NCBI GenBank assembly: GCA_015060245.1
Contig: SUYU01000005.1
Span: forward strand, 62,001-126,000
DNA from: Bacteroidales bacterium
Lineage (GTDB): Bacteria > Bacteroidota > Bacteroidia > Bacteroidales > UBA932
Length of the DNA stretch: 64,000 bases
Direction of reading: 5' to 3'
The position numbers and the translations under genes were made by a program. Numbering within the stretch: the first letter of the stretch is position 1; each line of letters begins with the position of its first letter. This document shows positions 9,323-18,871 of this stretch, one piece after another. The notes beneath the pieces were generated by a model. It made no database searches, had not been told where the DNA came from, and saw nothing but the letters and a program-made list of their open reading frames with translations.

Positions 9323-9595
9323 ATGGCAAATCTTAGAACTATTAAAAAAGACGTTATCTATTTGATCAACGAAGTAATTTCAGACTGCTGGGTATTCATG
9401 TACCTTAACGGCGAGAAGAACCATGAAGAGGCAAAGAATATCATTACAGATGCCATTACCCTTGGCGACAACCTTTTTGACCAGATCAACCACTACCCTA
9501 AAGAGGGTACAAAAGAGCACTTCAAACAGATTAATGTGAAACTTCTATCTGAGGTTGACGCATTGTTCAAGAGAATCAGTGCTTTGGCTAAATAA
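9323..9595 (+). CDS. Small conserved hypothetical protein
   Basis: This 90-residue, mostly helical, soluble protein has no signal peptide, membrane segment or cysteine cluster (one Cys near residue 23). It starts 34 bases after the epimerase gene, and a strong intrinsic terminator follows it, so it probably ends that transcript. I recall similar short proteins in Bacteroidales genomes but know no function. Composition matches neighbours, and the regular charged/hydrophobic spacing suggests a helical bundle. Confidence 0.75.
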   Translation: MANLRTIKKDVIYLINEVISDCWVFMYLNGEKNHEEAKNIITDAITLGDNLFDQINHYPKEGTKEHFKQINVKLLSEVDALFKRISALAK

Positions 9596-9614
9596 TTTGC
9601 AGACGCAAAGTTGG

Positions 9615-9647
9615 GGAGCCCGGCATTGTCGGGCTCCTTTGTTTTTT
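9615..9647 (+). terminator. Intrinsic terminator after the epimerase operon
   Basis: A perfect 8-bp stem (GGAGCCCG at 9615-9622 and CGGGCTCC at 9630-9637) with a 7-base loop is followed by TTTGTTTTTT. Confidence 0.93.
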
Positions 9648-9736
9648 AGATTTCCGGCGTTCAGACAGGATACACATATTTTAAGCAGTATACAGTATTA
9701 TATAGCAGGATACAGGCCGATTTTTTCAGTAGAGAT

Positions 9737-10363
9737 ATGGGACTACTTGTAAAGGAGGTTGAGCACGCAGGGCTCGGAACGGTCCGCTACACAAAAAGGA
9801 GCGGCAGCAGGTCTCTCCGCGTGAGCGTAGGGGCAAAAGGTTCGGTACGGGTCACACTGCCGTTTCTTTGCAGGTTCTCCACAGCAATTGAGTTTGTTGA
9901 GAAGAACCGTGACCGGATCATTGCTTCTATTGAGAAGATAAGAAAAAGAGAGGCTTCTGTCTGCAGAGTGAACAGTCTCTCAGACGAAGAGTTAAATGCC
10001 ATACGGAAAAGGGCGCACGAGAGTCTGCCTTTAAGGTTAAAGGAGTTGTCGGGATACATGAATGAAAAATTCAAGATTTGCGACAAATACGGAAGATGTA
10101 TGGAAAAGCCCTTCACTTTCAGGAGAGTGGCCATAAAGAACAACAGGAGCAACTGGGGAAGTTGCTCAACCGCCGGCAACATAAACCTGAACATGCATCT
10201 TGTAAGCCTGCCTCCCCATTTGAGGGATTTCATAATCCTGCATGAACTGTGTCATCTGATATACCCCAACCACGGAAAGGAGTTCCACTCGCTGCTCGAC
10301 AGGGCCTGCGCCGGAAAGGAAAAGGAGTTTGCAAAAGAACTGCGCAAATATCGTCTGGGGTAA
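9737..10363 (+). CDS. YgjP-like zinc metalloprotease (DUF45/M48-like)
   Basis: The 208-residue cytosolic protein ends with the zinc-protease motif HELCHLIYPNHGKEFHSLL (HExxH variant HELCH plus a downstream H). It also has the NNRSNWGSCSTAGNINLN block typical of YgjP/DUF45 (SprT-like) proteins. The family is widespread, often next to restriction or housekeeping genes, and its substrate is unknown. Here it stands alone between a terminator and rpsO, in the same direction. Confidence 0.88.
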   Translation: MGLLVKEVEHAGLGTVRYTKRSGSRSLRVSVGAKGSVRVTLPFLCRFSTAIEFVEKNRDRIIASIEKIRKREASVCRVNSLSDEELNAIRKRAHESLPLRLKELSGYMNEKFKICDKYGRCMEKPFTFRRVAIKNNRSNWGSCSTAGNINLNMHLVSLPPHLRDFIILHELCHLIYPNHGKEFHSLLDRACAGKEKEFAKELRKYRLG

Positions 10364-10410
10364 CTGCTGTGCAGCATAACAGGATAATTTTCAAAATATT
10401 TCAAGTAAAA

Positions 10411-10460
10411 GTTGCAGGATAATATTTTTTGACTACCTTTGCAGTCCCAATTTTGGGACA
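10411..10460 (+). promoter_or_regulatory. rpsO promoter and leader hairpin
   Basis: TTG at 10412-10414, a 19-base spacer, and TACCTTTGC at 10434-10442 form a near-ideal Bacteroidetes promoter. Immediately downstream, GTCCCA (10444-10449) and TGGGAC (10454-10459) form a 6-bp hairpin with a 4-base loop, at or just after the expected transcription start. Confidence 0.7.
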
Positions 10461-10482
10461 TAACAATTTAATGATCTTAGCA

Positions 10483-10758
10483 ATGGCAGAGTATTTATCA
10501 CCTGACAAAAAGCAAGAGATTTTCGGTCAATACGGAAAGTCTAATACAGACACCGGCTCAGCAGAGAGTCAAGTTGCTTTATTTTCCTACCGTATCGCTC
10601 ACCTTACAGCGCATCTTAAAAACAACAAGAAAGACTACAACACTCAAAGATCACTTTTGAGACTTGTTGGTAAGAGACGCCGTTTGTTGGATTACCTTAA
10701 AGCAAGGGATATCGAGAGATACAGAAATATTGTGAAGGCACTTAACCTTCGTAAATAA
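10483..10758 (+). CDS. rpsO: 30S ribosomal protein S15
   Basis: I chose the start at 10483 (MAEYLSPDKKQEIF), giving 91 residues as expected for S15. The frame is open further upstream, but that stretch holds the promoter. Conserved blocks are DTGSAESQVALFSYRIAHLT, HLKNNKKDYNTQRSLLRLVGKRRRLLDYL. S15 binds 16S rRNA and nucleates assembly of the small-subunit platform. It precedes pnp, the classic rpsO-pnp order, but a terminator separates the two here. Confidence 0.97.
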   Translation: MAEYLSPDKKQEIFGQYGKSNTDTGSAESQVALFSYRIAHLTAHLKNNKKDYNTQRSLLRLVGKRRRLLDYLKARDIERYRNIVKALNLRK

Positions 10759-10776
10759 TATAAAAGGAAAGATGTC

Positions 10777-10812
10777 AAGAGGTGGTAAATTGTTACCGCC
10801 TCTTCTTTTTTA
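10777..10812 (+). terminator. Intrinsic terminator after rpsO
   Basis: AAGAGGTGGTAA (10777-10788) pairs with TTACCGCCTCTT (10793-10804) through a 12-bp stem with one G-U pair, followed by CTTTTTTATG. Confidence 0.92.
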
Positions 10813-10854
10813 TGCATAATTGCAAATAAAATGACGCAATCGCGTAACTTTTTG

Positions 10855-10980
10855 TATCTTTGCGAGATATTATAGATAATAATACCCTGTTTGCCAACAA
10901 AGGTAACTCGCGGCAAGCGGTGGTGATGTTTGAGTTAATTAAAACTCCCGTAGGGGGAGGCGAGTTACATTTAAAATATA
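10855..10980 (+). promoter_or_regulatory. pnp promoter and structured 5' leader
   Basis: TATCTTTGC at 10855-10863 is a good -7 element, without a clear -33. The leader to the pnp start at 10981 is about 110 nt. It contains a 9-base inverted repeat, GTAACTCGC (10903-10911) and GCGAGTTAC (10960-10968), enclosing a smaller hairpin GAGTT (10932-10936)/AACTC (10943-10947). The outer stem ends 12 bases before the start codon, so it could control translation. PNPase is known to autoregulate through its leader in enterobacteria; here this is only an analogy. Confidence 0.6.
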
Positions 10981-13254
10981 ATGAATATAGTTAAAAAATC
11001 CATCCAACTTAACGATGGAAGAATAATTGAGATTGAAACCGGCAAACTGGCAAAACAGGCAGACGGTTCTGTTGTTGTAAAGATGGGCAACACCATGTTG
11101 CTTGCAGCAGTCACTTGCGCCAAAGATGCCAAAGAGGATGTTGACTTCATGCCTTTGCAGGTAGATTACAAAGAGAAATTTGCTGCAGCAGGAAGATTCC
11201 CTGGCGGATTTATGAAGAGAGAGGGCAGGGCATCAGATGCAGAGATACTCGTTGCACGTCTTATTGACCGCGCATTGAGACCTCTCTTTCCGGATGATTT
11301 CCATGCAGAAGTTTTTGTTACTGTAAATCTTATTTCTGCCGACAAGGAGATTATGCCTGACGCATTGGCTGGCTTGGCTGCATCTGCAGCAATCGCAGTA
11401 AGTGACATTCCGTTTGGAGGTCCAATTTCAGAGGTAAGAGTGGCAAGAATCAATGGTGAGTTCTGCATCAACCCTACATTTACTGAACTTGAGAAGGCAG
11501 ACCTTGACATTATGGTTGCTGCAACAATTGACAACATCATGATGGTTGAGGGCGAGATGAAGGAGGTGAGCGAGGCTGTAATGCTTGATGCCATCAAATT
11601 TGCACACGAGGCAATCAAAGTTCAGTGTCAGGCCCAGTTGGAACTTATGGCAGAGGTTGGCAAGACAGAGAAGAGAACATATTGCCATGAGAAAAATGAC
11701 GAGGAACTTAGAGAGGCTTGTCACAAATACTGCTATGACAAATGCTATGCAATCGCAAAGAGCGGCACTGCAAAACATGAGAGAGGTGATGCTTTTGCTG
11801 CACTTGAGGAGGAGTTCCTTGCAACACTTCCAGAGGAGGAGCAGGAGGAGAAGGCTGCATTGGTAGCCCGTTACTTCCACGCAGTTGAGAAAGAGGCTAT
11901 GCGCAACATGATCCTTGATGAGGGTGTGAGACTTGACGGCAGGACAACCACACAAATCCGCCCTATCTGGTGCGAGGTTGACTACCTTCCATGCGCACAC
12001 GGTTCAGCAATCTTCACACGTGGCGAGACCCAATCATTGACAACTGTTACTCTTGGTACCAAACTTGACATGAAAGAGACCGACGAGGTATTGGTACAGA
12101 AGACAGAACCATTTGTACTTCACTATAACTTCCCTCCTTTCTCAACAGGTGAGGCAAAGGCACAGAGAGGTGTTGGAAGACGTGAGATCGGACACGGTAA
12201 CTTGGCATTCAGAGCCCTTAAGCCAATGGTTCCTACAGGTGAGGAGAATCCATACGCAGTTCGCGTAGTATCAGATATTCTTGAGTCAAACGGCTCATCA
12301 TCAATGGCTACAGTTTGTGCCGGCACATTGGCACTTATGGATGCCGGTATCCAGATCAAGAAACCTGTTTCAGGTATTGCTATGGGTCTTATCTCAGATT
12401 CAAAGAGAGGCAGATATGCTGTCTTGTCAGACATTTTGGGAGATGAGGACCACTTGGGTGATATGGACTTCAAGGTTACAGGTACCAAAGACGGTATCAC
12501 TGCAACCCAGATGGACATTAAAGTTGACGGCTTGTCATACCAGGTATTGGAGCAGGCTCTTGAGCAGGCTCGCCAGGGCAGAATGCACATCATGGGCGAG
12601 ATGATGAAGTGCATTGACGCACCTCGTCCAGACCTTAAACCTTACGCTCCAAGAATCGTTCAGATTACAGTTCCAGGTGAGTTCATCGGTGCAATCATCG
12701 GTAAAGGCGGTGAGGTTATCCAGAACATCCAGAAGACTACAGGTACCACCATTACAATTACTGAGCAGCAGAATGAGAACAACGAGGCTGTTGGTGTTGT
12801 AGATATCTTTGGCGAGAACAAGGAGGGAATGGATGCTGCACTTAACTGGATCAAAGGTATCGTTACAGTTCCTGAAGTTGGTGAGATATATAAAGGAAAG
12901 GTTGTTTCAATTCTTGAGTTTGGAGCATTCGTTCAGATTCTTCCTGGCAAAGAGGGCTTGTTGCACATCTCTGAGATAGACTGGAAGAAGACCGAGAAAG
13001 TTGAGGATGTACTCAAGATTGGCGACGAAGTGGAGGTTAAACTTCTTGAGATTGACAGCAAGACCGGCAAGATGAGACTTTCACGCAAAGCCCTATTGGA
13101 GAAACCTGAGGGTTATGTTGAGCCTGTACGCAGACCTCGTCCTGAGGGTAAAGATGACCGCAAAGGCGGAAATGACAGAAGAGGCGGAAAGTTCAACAAG
13201 GATGAGAGACGTCCTAACAGAAACGAGAACCGCAAAGAGGAGAGCGCAGAGTAA
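10981..13254 (+). CDS. pnp: Polynucleotide phosphorylase
   Basis: The 757-residue 3'-5' exoribonuclease uses phosphate to degrade RNA. It has two RNase PH domains (about 1-225 and 320-545), a helical linker, a KH domain ([19 protein letters not shown]) and an S1 domain ([20 protein letters not shown]). The C-terminus (about 705-757) is a Lys/Arg/Gly/Asn-rich tail ([19 protein letters not shown]), likely an RNA-binding or partner-binding extension. It lies downstream of rpsO but with its own promoter and leader. Confidence 0.97.
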   Translation: MNIVKKSIQLNDGRIIEIETGKLAKQADGSVVVKMGNTMLLAAVTCAKDAKEDVDFMPLQVDYKEKFAAAGRFPGGFMKREGRASDAEILVARLIDRALRPLFPDDFHAEVFVTVNLISADKEIMPDALAGLAASAAIAVSDIPFGGPISEVRVARINGEFCINPTFTELEKADLDIMVAATIDNIMMVEGEMKEVSEAVMLDAIKFAHEAIKVQCQAQLELMAEVGKTEKRTYCHEKNDEELREACHKYCYDKCYAIAKSGTAKHERGDAFAALEEEFLATLPEEEQEEKAALVARYFHAVEKEAMRNMILDEGVRLDGRTTTQIRPIWCEVDYLPCAHGSAIFTRGETQSLTTVTLGTKLDMKETDEVLVQKTEPFVLHYNFPPFSTGEAKAQRGVGRREIGHGNLAFRALKPMVPTGEENPYAVRVVSDILESNGSSSMATVCAGTLALMDAGIQIKKPVSGIAMGLISDSKRGRYAVLSDILGDEDHLGDMDFKVTGTKDGITATQMDIKVDGLSYQVLEQALEQARQGRMHIMGEMMKCIDAPRPDLKPYAPRIVQITVPGEFIGAIIGKGGEVIQNIQKTTGTTITITEQQNENNEAVGVVDIFGENKEGMDAALNWIKGIVTVPEVGEIYKGKVVSILEFGAFVQILPGKEGLLHISEIDWKKTEKVEDVLKIGDEVEVKLLEIDSKTGKMRLSRKALLEKPEGYVEPVRRPRPEGKDDRKGGNDRRGGKFNKDERRPNRNENRKEESAE

Positions 13255-13308
13255 TCTCTCCACGCAATATAGAGGAGACTGACCCAAGAGTCATCTCCAT
13301 AAAGGGTA

Positions 13309-13338
13309 AATCCCTGTCAGAATATTCTGGCAGGGATT
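13309..13338. terminator. Bidirectional hairpin between pnp and glyA
   Basis: A 30-base near-perfect palindrome: AATCCCTGTCAGAAT (13309-13323) and ATTCTGGCAGGGATT (13324-13338), with a single T/G position that forms a G-U pair in RNA. It is followed by CGCTCTTTTATT on the plus strand. It probably terminates pnp. Confidence 0.8.
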
Positions 13339-13405
13339 CGCTCTTTTATTGATATTACCGGCTGTTTCCTGCAACATTACCACACAGATCATTCAGTAAG
13401 GGCAT

Positions 13406-13440
13406 AATAAAAAGAGCGGCCATATACTGGAGCCGCCCTT
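13406..13440 (-). terminator. Intrinsic terminator of glyA
   Basis: On the minus strand a 9-bp stem with one G-U pair (13440-13432 with 13420-13412) is followed by TTTTATTATG. It starts 32 bases after the glyA stop. Confidence 0.85.
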
Positions 13441-13471
13441 TAGTTGTAATTTATCTCTGGCGCACTGTTTT

Positions 13472-14749
13472 CTACCATGCGTTCAAAGGACGTCCGCTCA
13501 TCAACTGACGTGCCGATGCCTTTACCTCCTCCAATACTTTAGGATCATCAATGTTGCTCAATACCTTGTCTACAAGATCAACGATTGTTGCCATATCCTT
13601 CTCCACCAAGCCTCTTGATGTTACAGCAGGGCTACCTACGCGGATACCTGATGTCTGGAATGGTGAACGGCTGTCGAACGGAACCATATTCTTGTTTACA
13701 GTAATATCTGCCTGAACAAGAGTCTTCTCTGCAACTTTACCGGTAAGGTCAGGGAATTTTGTTCTCAAATCAATCAACATTACATGGTTGTCGGTACCAC
13801 CTGAAACAACTTTATATCCCTTTGCAATGAAAGCCTCTGCCATGGCAGCAGCATTCTTCTTTACCTGAATCTGATACTCCTTGAACTCAGGCTGCAATGC
13901 CTCAAAGAAAGAGACAGCCTTTGCAGCAATACAATGCTCAAGCGGACCACCTTGAATACCTGGGAATACGCTTGAATTCAAGACTGCAGACATCTTTTTA
14001 ATCTCGCCTTTAGGGGTCTTTATTCCAAATGGATTGTCAAAATCCTTACCCATCAAGATGATACCACCGCGCGGACCTCTCAATGTCTTGTGAGTGGTAG
14101 ATGTAACAATATGGGCAAATTTTACAGGATTGCTCAACAATCCGGCAGCAATAAGACCTGCAGGGTGAGCCATATCAACCCAGAAGATTGCTCCTACCTT
14201 ATCAGCAATTGCACGCATTCTTGCCCAATCCCACTCCCTTGAGTATGCAGATGCGCCGCCAATGATAAGTTTTGGTTTGTGCTCAAGTGCCTGTTTCTCC
14301 ATGTCATCATAATCAATAATGCCCTCCTCATTCAAGTGATATGCTACGGCATTGTAAAGGATTCCAGACATATTTACCGGAGAACCGTGGGTAAGGTGTC
14401 CGCCATGTGCAAGGTCAAGACCCATGAAAGTATCTCCTGGTTTTAGGCAAGCCATCATTACTGCCATGTTCGCCTGTGCGCCTGAGTGCGGTTGCACATT
14501 TGCATACTCGGCCTCAAAAAGTTGGCAAATACGGTCAATGGCCAACTGCTCAATCTGGTCCACTACCTCACATCCGCCATAATACCTTGCTCCAGGGTAA
14601 CCCTCTGCATATTTGTTTGTACATACAGAACCCAAAGCCTCCAACACCTGGTTGGATACAAAGTTTTCAGATGCAATCAACTCAATGCCATGAAGTTGTC
14701 TGTTTTCCTCTTTTTTGATTAGTTCAGAAATTTGAAGATCTTGTTTCAT
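13472..14749 (-). CDS. glyA: Serine hydroxymethyltransferase
   Basis: The 425-residue PLP enzyme converts serine and tetrahydrofolate to glycine and 5,10-methylene-THF. The PLP lysine is in [14 protein letters not shown]. Other hallmarks are IASENFVS near the N-terminus, [26 protein letters not shown] and [11 protein letters not shown]. Length is typical. The gene is monocistronic, with a promoter-like element at 14796-14788 and its own terminator. Confidence 0.98.
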   Translation of the reverse strand: MKQDLQISELIKKEENRQLHGIELIASENFVSNQVLEALGSVCTNKYAEGYPGARYYGGCEVVDQIEQLAIDRICQLFEAEYANVQPHSGAQANMAVMMACLKPGDTFMGLDLAHGGHLTHGSPVNMSGILYNAVAYHLNEEGIIDYDDMEKQALEHKPKLIIGGASAYSREWDWARMRAIADKVGAIFWVDMAHPAGLIAAGLLSNPVKFAHIVTSTTHKTLRGPRGGIILMGKDFDNPFGIKTPKGEIKKMSAVLNSSVFPGIQGGPLEHCIAAKAVSFFEALQPEFKEYQIQVKKNAAAMAEAFIAKGYKVVSGGTDNHVMLIDLRTKFPDLTGKVAEKTLVQADITVNKNMVPFDSRSPFQTSGIRVGSPAVTSRGLVEKDMATIVDLVDKVLSNIDDPKVLEEVKASARQLMSGRPLNAW

Positions 14750-14851
14750 ATTGTTTTTATTTTATCTACGTGTAAAGAATATTTCTCACAAATTTATGAT
14801 TTTAATTTTATTTTTGCATCAACATTCGGTAAAGTTACAATATTTTTTTAA
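14750..14851. promoter_or_regulatory. Overlapping divergent promoters of glyA and the SpoU gene
   Basis: The minus strand has TAAATTTGT at 14796-14788 for glyA. The plus strand has TATTTTTGC at 14809-14817 for the methyltransferase. Both fit TAnnTTTG(C/T). -33 elements are weak. The two sites are only 12 bases apart, so polymerase binding may be mutually exclusive. Confidence 0.55.
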
Positions 14852-15388
14852 ATGTACAGAAAATTAAGGAATGATGAACTTGGCCGCATTTCGGCACAGG
14901 AGTTCAAACAGGCCCAAAAACTCAGTATAACAGTAGTTTTGGATAATGTGAGGAGCCAGCACAATATAGGCTCCGCTTTCCGTACCGCAGACTCCTTCTT
15001 TATAGAAAAGATAATCCTTTGCGGAATTTGCGCCACTCCCCCAACCGCAGAAATACACAAATCTGCCCTTGGAGCCGAGTTTTCTGTAGAGTGGGAATAT
15101 TATAAGGAGACAATGGAGGCTGTCGGGAAACTTAAAGAAGAGGGCTACACCATTATAAGCATTGAACAGGCAGAAGACTCCATTTCACTTGAAAAATTCA
15201 CTCCTCTTCCCGACAGAAAATACGCCCTCATCTTTGGCAATGAGGTAAAGGGCGTGCAGCAGGAGGTTGTGAGTGCCAGCGATGCTGTACTGGAAATTCC
15301 ACAGTTCGGCACTAAACACTCCCTGAACATATCGGTTTCGGCAGGAGTTGTACTCTGGGAGTGCTGCAAGAAACTAAAACTTGAATAA
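14852..15388 (+). CDS. TrmH/SpoU family RNA 2'-O-methyltransferase
   Basis: The 178-residue SPOUT methyltransferase has motif 1 (LDNVRSQHNIGSAFRTAD), motif 2 (YALIFGNEVKGVQQEV) and motif 3 (HSLNISVSAGVVLWECCK), the knotted SAM site. It is a single-domain form lacking the C-terminal extension of TrmH proper, so the modified RNA position is not predictable. It faces away from glyA and ends in a terminator. Confidence 0.9.
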   Translation: MYRKLRNDELGRISAQEFKQAQKLSITVVLDNVRSQHNIGSAFRTADSFFIEKIILCGICATPPTAEIHKSALGAEFSVEWEYYKETMEAVGKLKEEGYTIISIEQAEDSISLEKFTPLPDRKYALIFGNEVKGVQQEVVSASDAVLEIPQFGTKHSLNISVSAGVVLWECCKKLKLE

Positions 15389-15708
15389 TACGGCAAGCAT
15401 ACGTAAAGATATTGTTCCAAAAGAATAAAAGGCAACCTTGACAGGCTGCCTTTTTTTGTATGTCATTGCTCCAATACTCTTAAAAAAAGCAAAAAAACGA
15501 TTCCGCTCTCTTATACAGAGATGGATTGGGCATAGTAGCCAATAAGTTGCATGATTATTGCCAAACTGCGCCATATTGAGACATTTTGTCTACATAAAAG
15601 CATTCTTTTGAGGATTTTTTCTTAACTTTACCAAGAATAATCGGCACTTGCAGAATTATATAAAAAAACAAAATAAAAACAATCATTACTAACTAACACT
15701 AATTTACT
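15389..15708. other. Intergenic region upstream of susC-like gene
   Basis: This 320-base stretch holds the terminator of the SpoU gene at its left end, then AT-rich sequence with no convincing ORF or RNA gene. A weak -7-like TAACTTTAC at 15623-15631 lies 78 bases before the susC-like start. I see no ECF-sigma or anti-sigma gene nearby. Confidence 0.6.
15427..15457 (+). terminator. Intrinsic terminator after the SpoU gene
   Basis: AAAAGGCA (15427-15434) pairs with TGCCTTTT (15447-15454), reinforced by inner CCT/AGG pairing, and is followed by a T-run to 15457. Confidence 0.9.
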
Positions 15709-18700
15709 ATGAAGAGATTATTTCTGCTAGCGTTGGCAATACTCACAACCGGAGTAATGTTCGCGCAAACCAAAGTTTCCGGTAAGGTGACTTCGGCGGA
15801 AGATGGTAGTCCGGTTTCTTTTGCAAGTATAGTTGTAAAGGGAACCACCAATATGGCTACTTCAGGTGATAACGGAGAGTTCGTTTTGAATAATGTAGCA
15901 GATGGTGCCACTATTGTGGTTTCATCTATCGGTTTCAAAACAATTGAGATCCCTGTAAACGGAAAGGCTTATATTGATGTTATCCTTGCTCCTGACTCAG
16001 AAGCATTGGAAGAGGTTATGGTCGTTGCTTACGGTACAGTCAAAAAAGGTTCTTATTCAGGATCTGCTACCGTGGTTAAAGATGACGCCTTGAAAGATGC
16101 TCCAGTGATGAGTTTTGAGTCTGTATTGTCAGGTAAGGCTCCTGGCGTACAGGTTGCTGCATCATCAGGACAACCTGGTGCACAGGCTGATATCAGCATC
16201 CGTGGTTTCGGTTCATTCAATGCCGGCAACGCGCCTTTGTACGTTATTGACGGTGTTCCTGCAACAAGCGGTGACTGGTCTTCAGGCAACATCTCAACAA
16301 CTGCAATGTCTTTCTTGAATCCTTCAGACATCGAGTCAATCACAATCCTTAAAGATGCCGCTGCTGCCTCTTTGTACGGTTCACGTGCATCAAACGGTGT
16401 TATCCTCATCACTACCAAGAAAGGTCAGAGAGGTAAAGTGACTTCAACATTCAAGGCAAGCGTAGGTGTTTCATACTTTGCATACGACAACTACCCATTG
16501 GCATCAGATGCAGAGACTGAGGAGTTGCACAGACAGGCATGGTACCACTATGGCCAGAACAACCCTAACGCATGGAAGAGTTACAATACTTTGGAGGATT
16601 ATGTTGCAGCAAAAGTTGAGCAGAACTACCCTTCAAGAGATGAGAGCAAATATATCTACAAAGATTGGGAAGATGTATTGTTCCGCAAAGGTATTTCACA
16701 AAACTATGAGTACAACATCTCAGGTGGTGGTGAAAAAGGTAGAATCTACGCTTCAGTTGCATACTCAGACCAACAGGGTTTGACATCTATTGAGAACTTG
16801 CAGAGGGTTTCAACAACTATCAATGGTGAGGCAAGTCTTAACAAGTTCATCAAATTGGGCGGTAACCTACAGTACTCTTGGACATTCCAGGAAGGTCACC
16901 AGGAGGACCACTCAAAAGATGACCCTTATACAATATGGAAAGTTTACTTGAATGAAAGATGGCCTTATGCTTACAAAGAGACCGGCGACCTTTACATGGA
17001 GCGCTGGAACCCTACAGTAAGTACAGTTAACCCTGTTCCTACATACGACATGCAGATCAATGACGCACGTCAGAACCGTTTGCTTTTGAAAGGCTGGATG
17101 GAAGTTAAATTCACAGAGTGGTTGACCGCAAAGACTACAATAAGCAGCGACTGGCTATATGTACATGACAGATTCGGTTGGCTATACGGGCACCCTAACT
17201 TCACTGCATACGGTGAGCCTGGTGGATATATGTCAGACCGCCACAGAAATGTTAACCGTATGGTTAGTACAACACAGTTGAACTTTGACAAGACTTGGGG
17301 AGACCACCATCTTTCTGCTATGGCAGGCTGGGAGGCAGAAGAGGAGAAATACCGCATGACAAGAGCCGGTAAAACAAGTTTCTCTTACGCAGGTGCAACT
17401 GAGTCAATCTTCGGTACAGAGTATGATTCAAGTTACTCTTGGAGCCGTGAAGAGGGTTTGCTTTCAGTTTTGGGTAGCCTAAGTTACGATTACGGTGCAA
17501 GATACTACTTGACTGGAACTTACAGACGTGACGGTTCTTCAAGACTTGCTCCTGAGACCCGTTGGGGTGATTTCTGGTCAGTATCAGGATCATGGAGATT
17601 CTCAAACGAGAAATTTATGGACTTTGACTGGTTGAACGACGGTAAACTTCGTGGATCATACGGTACCAGCGGTACTCTTCCTACAGATTACTTCGGATAC
17701 ATGTCAGTTTATGACTATGGTGTTTACGGCAACGAGGGTGCAAGTTATCCTTCAAACTTGGCAAACTCTGATTTGACTTGGGAGAAGAACAAGAACTGGA
17801 ACGTTGCTATTGACGCTACTATCTTTGACAGATACACACTATCAGTCGAGTACTTTGAGAAGAAGACTACAGACTTGTTGCTTGACGCAAAGATTCCTTC
17901 AACTACAGGTTTCACCAGCACACTTTCAAACGTTGGTGCAATGAAGAACAGAGGTTGGGAGTTGGCTTTGAACGTTGATATCCTTCAGAAGGATGATTGG
18001 GATTTGTCAGTTGGCGTAAACTGGTCAAAGATTGACAATGAGATCCTTTCTCTATCTGAGGAGGGCGAGACCCAGACATCACGTCCTTACATCTGGAAAC
18101 AGGGTTACGCATTCTACCAATACTACTCTCGTGACTATCTTGGATATGATGAGAACGGTATGCCTCAATATGCCGACGGTTCATTCTTCAAGAAAGGTGC
18201 AACTCTAACAGAGGATGTTATCCTTAAAGACGGAACAAAATTGGCGAAAGGCGAGAAAGCCCCTCACGATTTGTACAACTACACTCCAAGAAACAGAAAC
18301 AACTCCAATTCTGTAATCCTTGAGGGCAAGACTGCTCTTCCTGACGGTTATGGTGGATTCAATGTTGACTTGAGATGGAGAGACTTGTCATTCTCAATGG
18401 CATGGTCATACAAATATGGCCACTATATCTGGGATGACGGTACAGATGACTTGTACACAGACGGTTACCGTGAGTTCCATAGAAACATCGGTAAATCACA
18501 GGTAGATGCATGGTCAGAGACCAACAAAGATGCTGCATTCCCTAAACGTATTGCAGGTAACAATCAGGGTGGTTACTACGATTCAGACAGATTCCTACAC
18601 AGAGGTGACTATCTAAGATTGAAGAACGCTACTATTTCATATACTATACCTAAGACTTTTGTAAACAAACTAAGTTTGTCAAATGCACGTGTATACGTTG

Positions 18701-18825
18701 CTGGAGCAAACTTGTTGACATTCTCTAAACTTCACATTGACCCAGAGATCCAGAACAGCGGTTTCTACTCATTGGGAATGCCTTCTATGAGAACTGTTAC
18801 ATTTGGTCTTGAAGTAAGTTTCTAA
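15709..18825 (+). CDS. SusC/RagA-type TonB-dependent outer-membrane transporter
   Basis: The 1038-residue protein has a signal peptide (MKRLFLLALAILTTGVMFAQ), a CarboxypepD_reg-like domain (about 22-105), a TonB plug (about 115-225; ISIRGFGSFNAGNAPLYVID, GSRASNGVILITTKKG) and a beta-barrel ending in aromatic Phe (TFGLEVSF). SusC proteins import glycans or peptides across the outer membrane together with a SusD lipoprotein, encoded next. The N-terminus has no STN signalling domain, so it is not an obvious partner of an anti-sigma relay. No glycosidase, peptidase or regulator is linked, so the substrate is unknown. Confidence 0.95.
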   Translation: MKRLFLLALAILTTGVMFAQTKVSGKVTSAEDGSPVSFASIVVKGTTNMATSGDNGEFVLNNVADGATIVVSSIGFKTIEIPVNGKAYIDVILAPDSEALEEVMVVAYGTVKKGSYSGSATVVKDDALKDAPVMSFESVLSGKAPGVQVAASSGQPGAQADISIRGFGSFNAGNAPLYVIDGVPATSGDWSSGNISTTAMSFLNPSDIESITILKDAAAASLYGSRASNGVILITTKKGQRGKVTSTFKASVGVSYFAYDNYPLASDAETEELHRQAWYHYGQNNPNAWKSYNTLEDYVAAKVEQNYPSRDESKYIYKDWEDVLFRKGISQNYEYNISGGGEKGRIYASVAYSDQQGLTSIENLQRVSTTINGEASLNKFIKLGGNLQYSWTFQEGHQEDHSKDDPYTIWKVYLNERWPYAYKETGDLYMERWNPTVSTVNPVPTYDMQINDARQNRLLLKGWMEVKFTEWLTAKTTISSDWLYVHDRFGWLYGHPNFTAYGEPGGYMSDRHRNVNRMVSTTQLNFDKTWGDHHLSAMAGWEAEEEKYRMTRAGKTSFSYAGATESIFGTEYDSSYSWSREEGLLSVLGSLSYDYGARYYLTGTYRRDGSSRLAPETRWGDFWSVSGSWRFSNEKFMDFDWLNDGKLRGSYGTSGTLPTDYFGYMSVYDYGVYGNEGASYPSNLANSDLTWEKNKNWNVAIDATIFDRYTLSVEYFEKKTTDLLLDAKIPSTTGFTSTLSNVGAMKNRGWELALNVDILQKDDWDLSVGVNWSKIDNEILSLSEEGETQTSRPYIWKQGYAFYQYYSRDYLGYDENGMPQYADGSFFKKGATLTEDVILKDGTKLAKGEKAPHDLYNYTPRNRNNSNSVILEGKTALPDGYGGFNVDLRWRDLSFSMAWSYKYGHYIWDDGTDDLYTDGYREFHRNIGKSQVDAWSETNKDAAFPKRIAGNNQGGYYDSDRFLHRGDYLRLKNATISYTIPKTFVNKLSLSNARVYVAGANLLTFSKLHIDPEIQNSGFYSLGMPSMRTVTFGLEVSF

Positions 18826-18871
18826 TAAACCCTACAATAGCAATTAGAAAGAATTTTAAAATTTGAATAGT

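Noticed and set aside
10429-10482. N-terminal extension of S15
   Set aside because: The stretch contains the promoter and leader hairpin. S15 starts at MAEYL as in homologues.
15374-15574. 66-residue minus-strand ORF between the SpoU gene and susC
   Set aside because: It overlaps the terminator and the end of the SpoU gene, and has no recognisable protein features.
18863-18871. TTG start of the SusD gene three codons upstream
   Set aside because: The ATG at 18872 gives a standard lipoprotein signal; the TTG would add only three residues.
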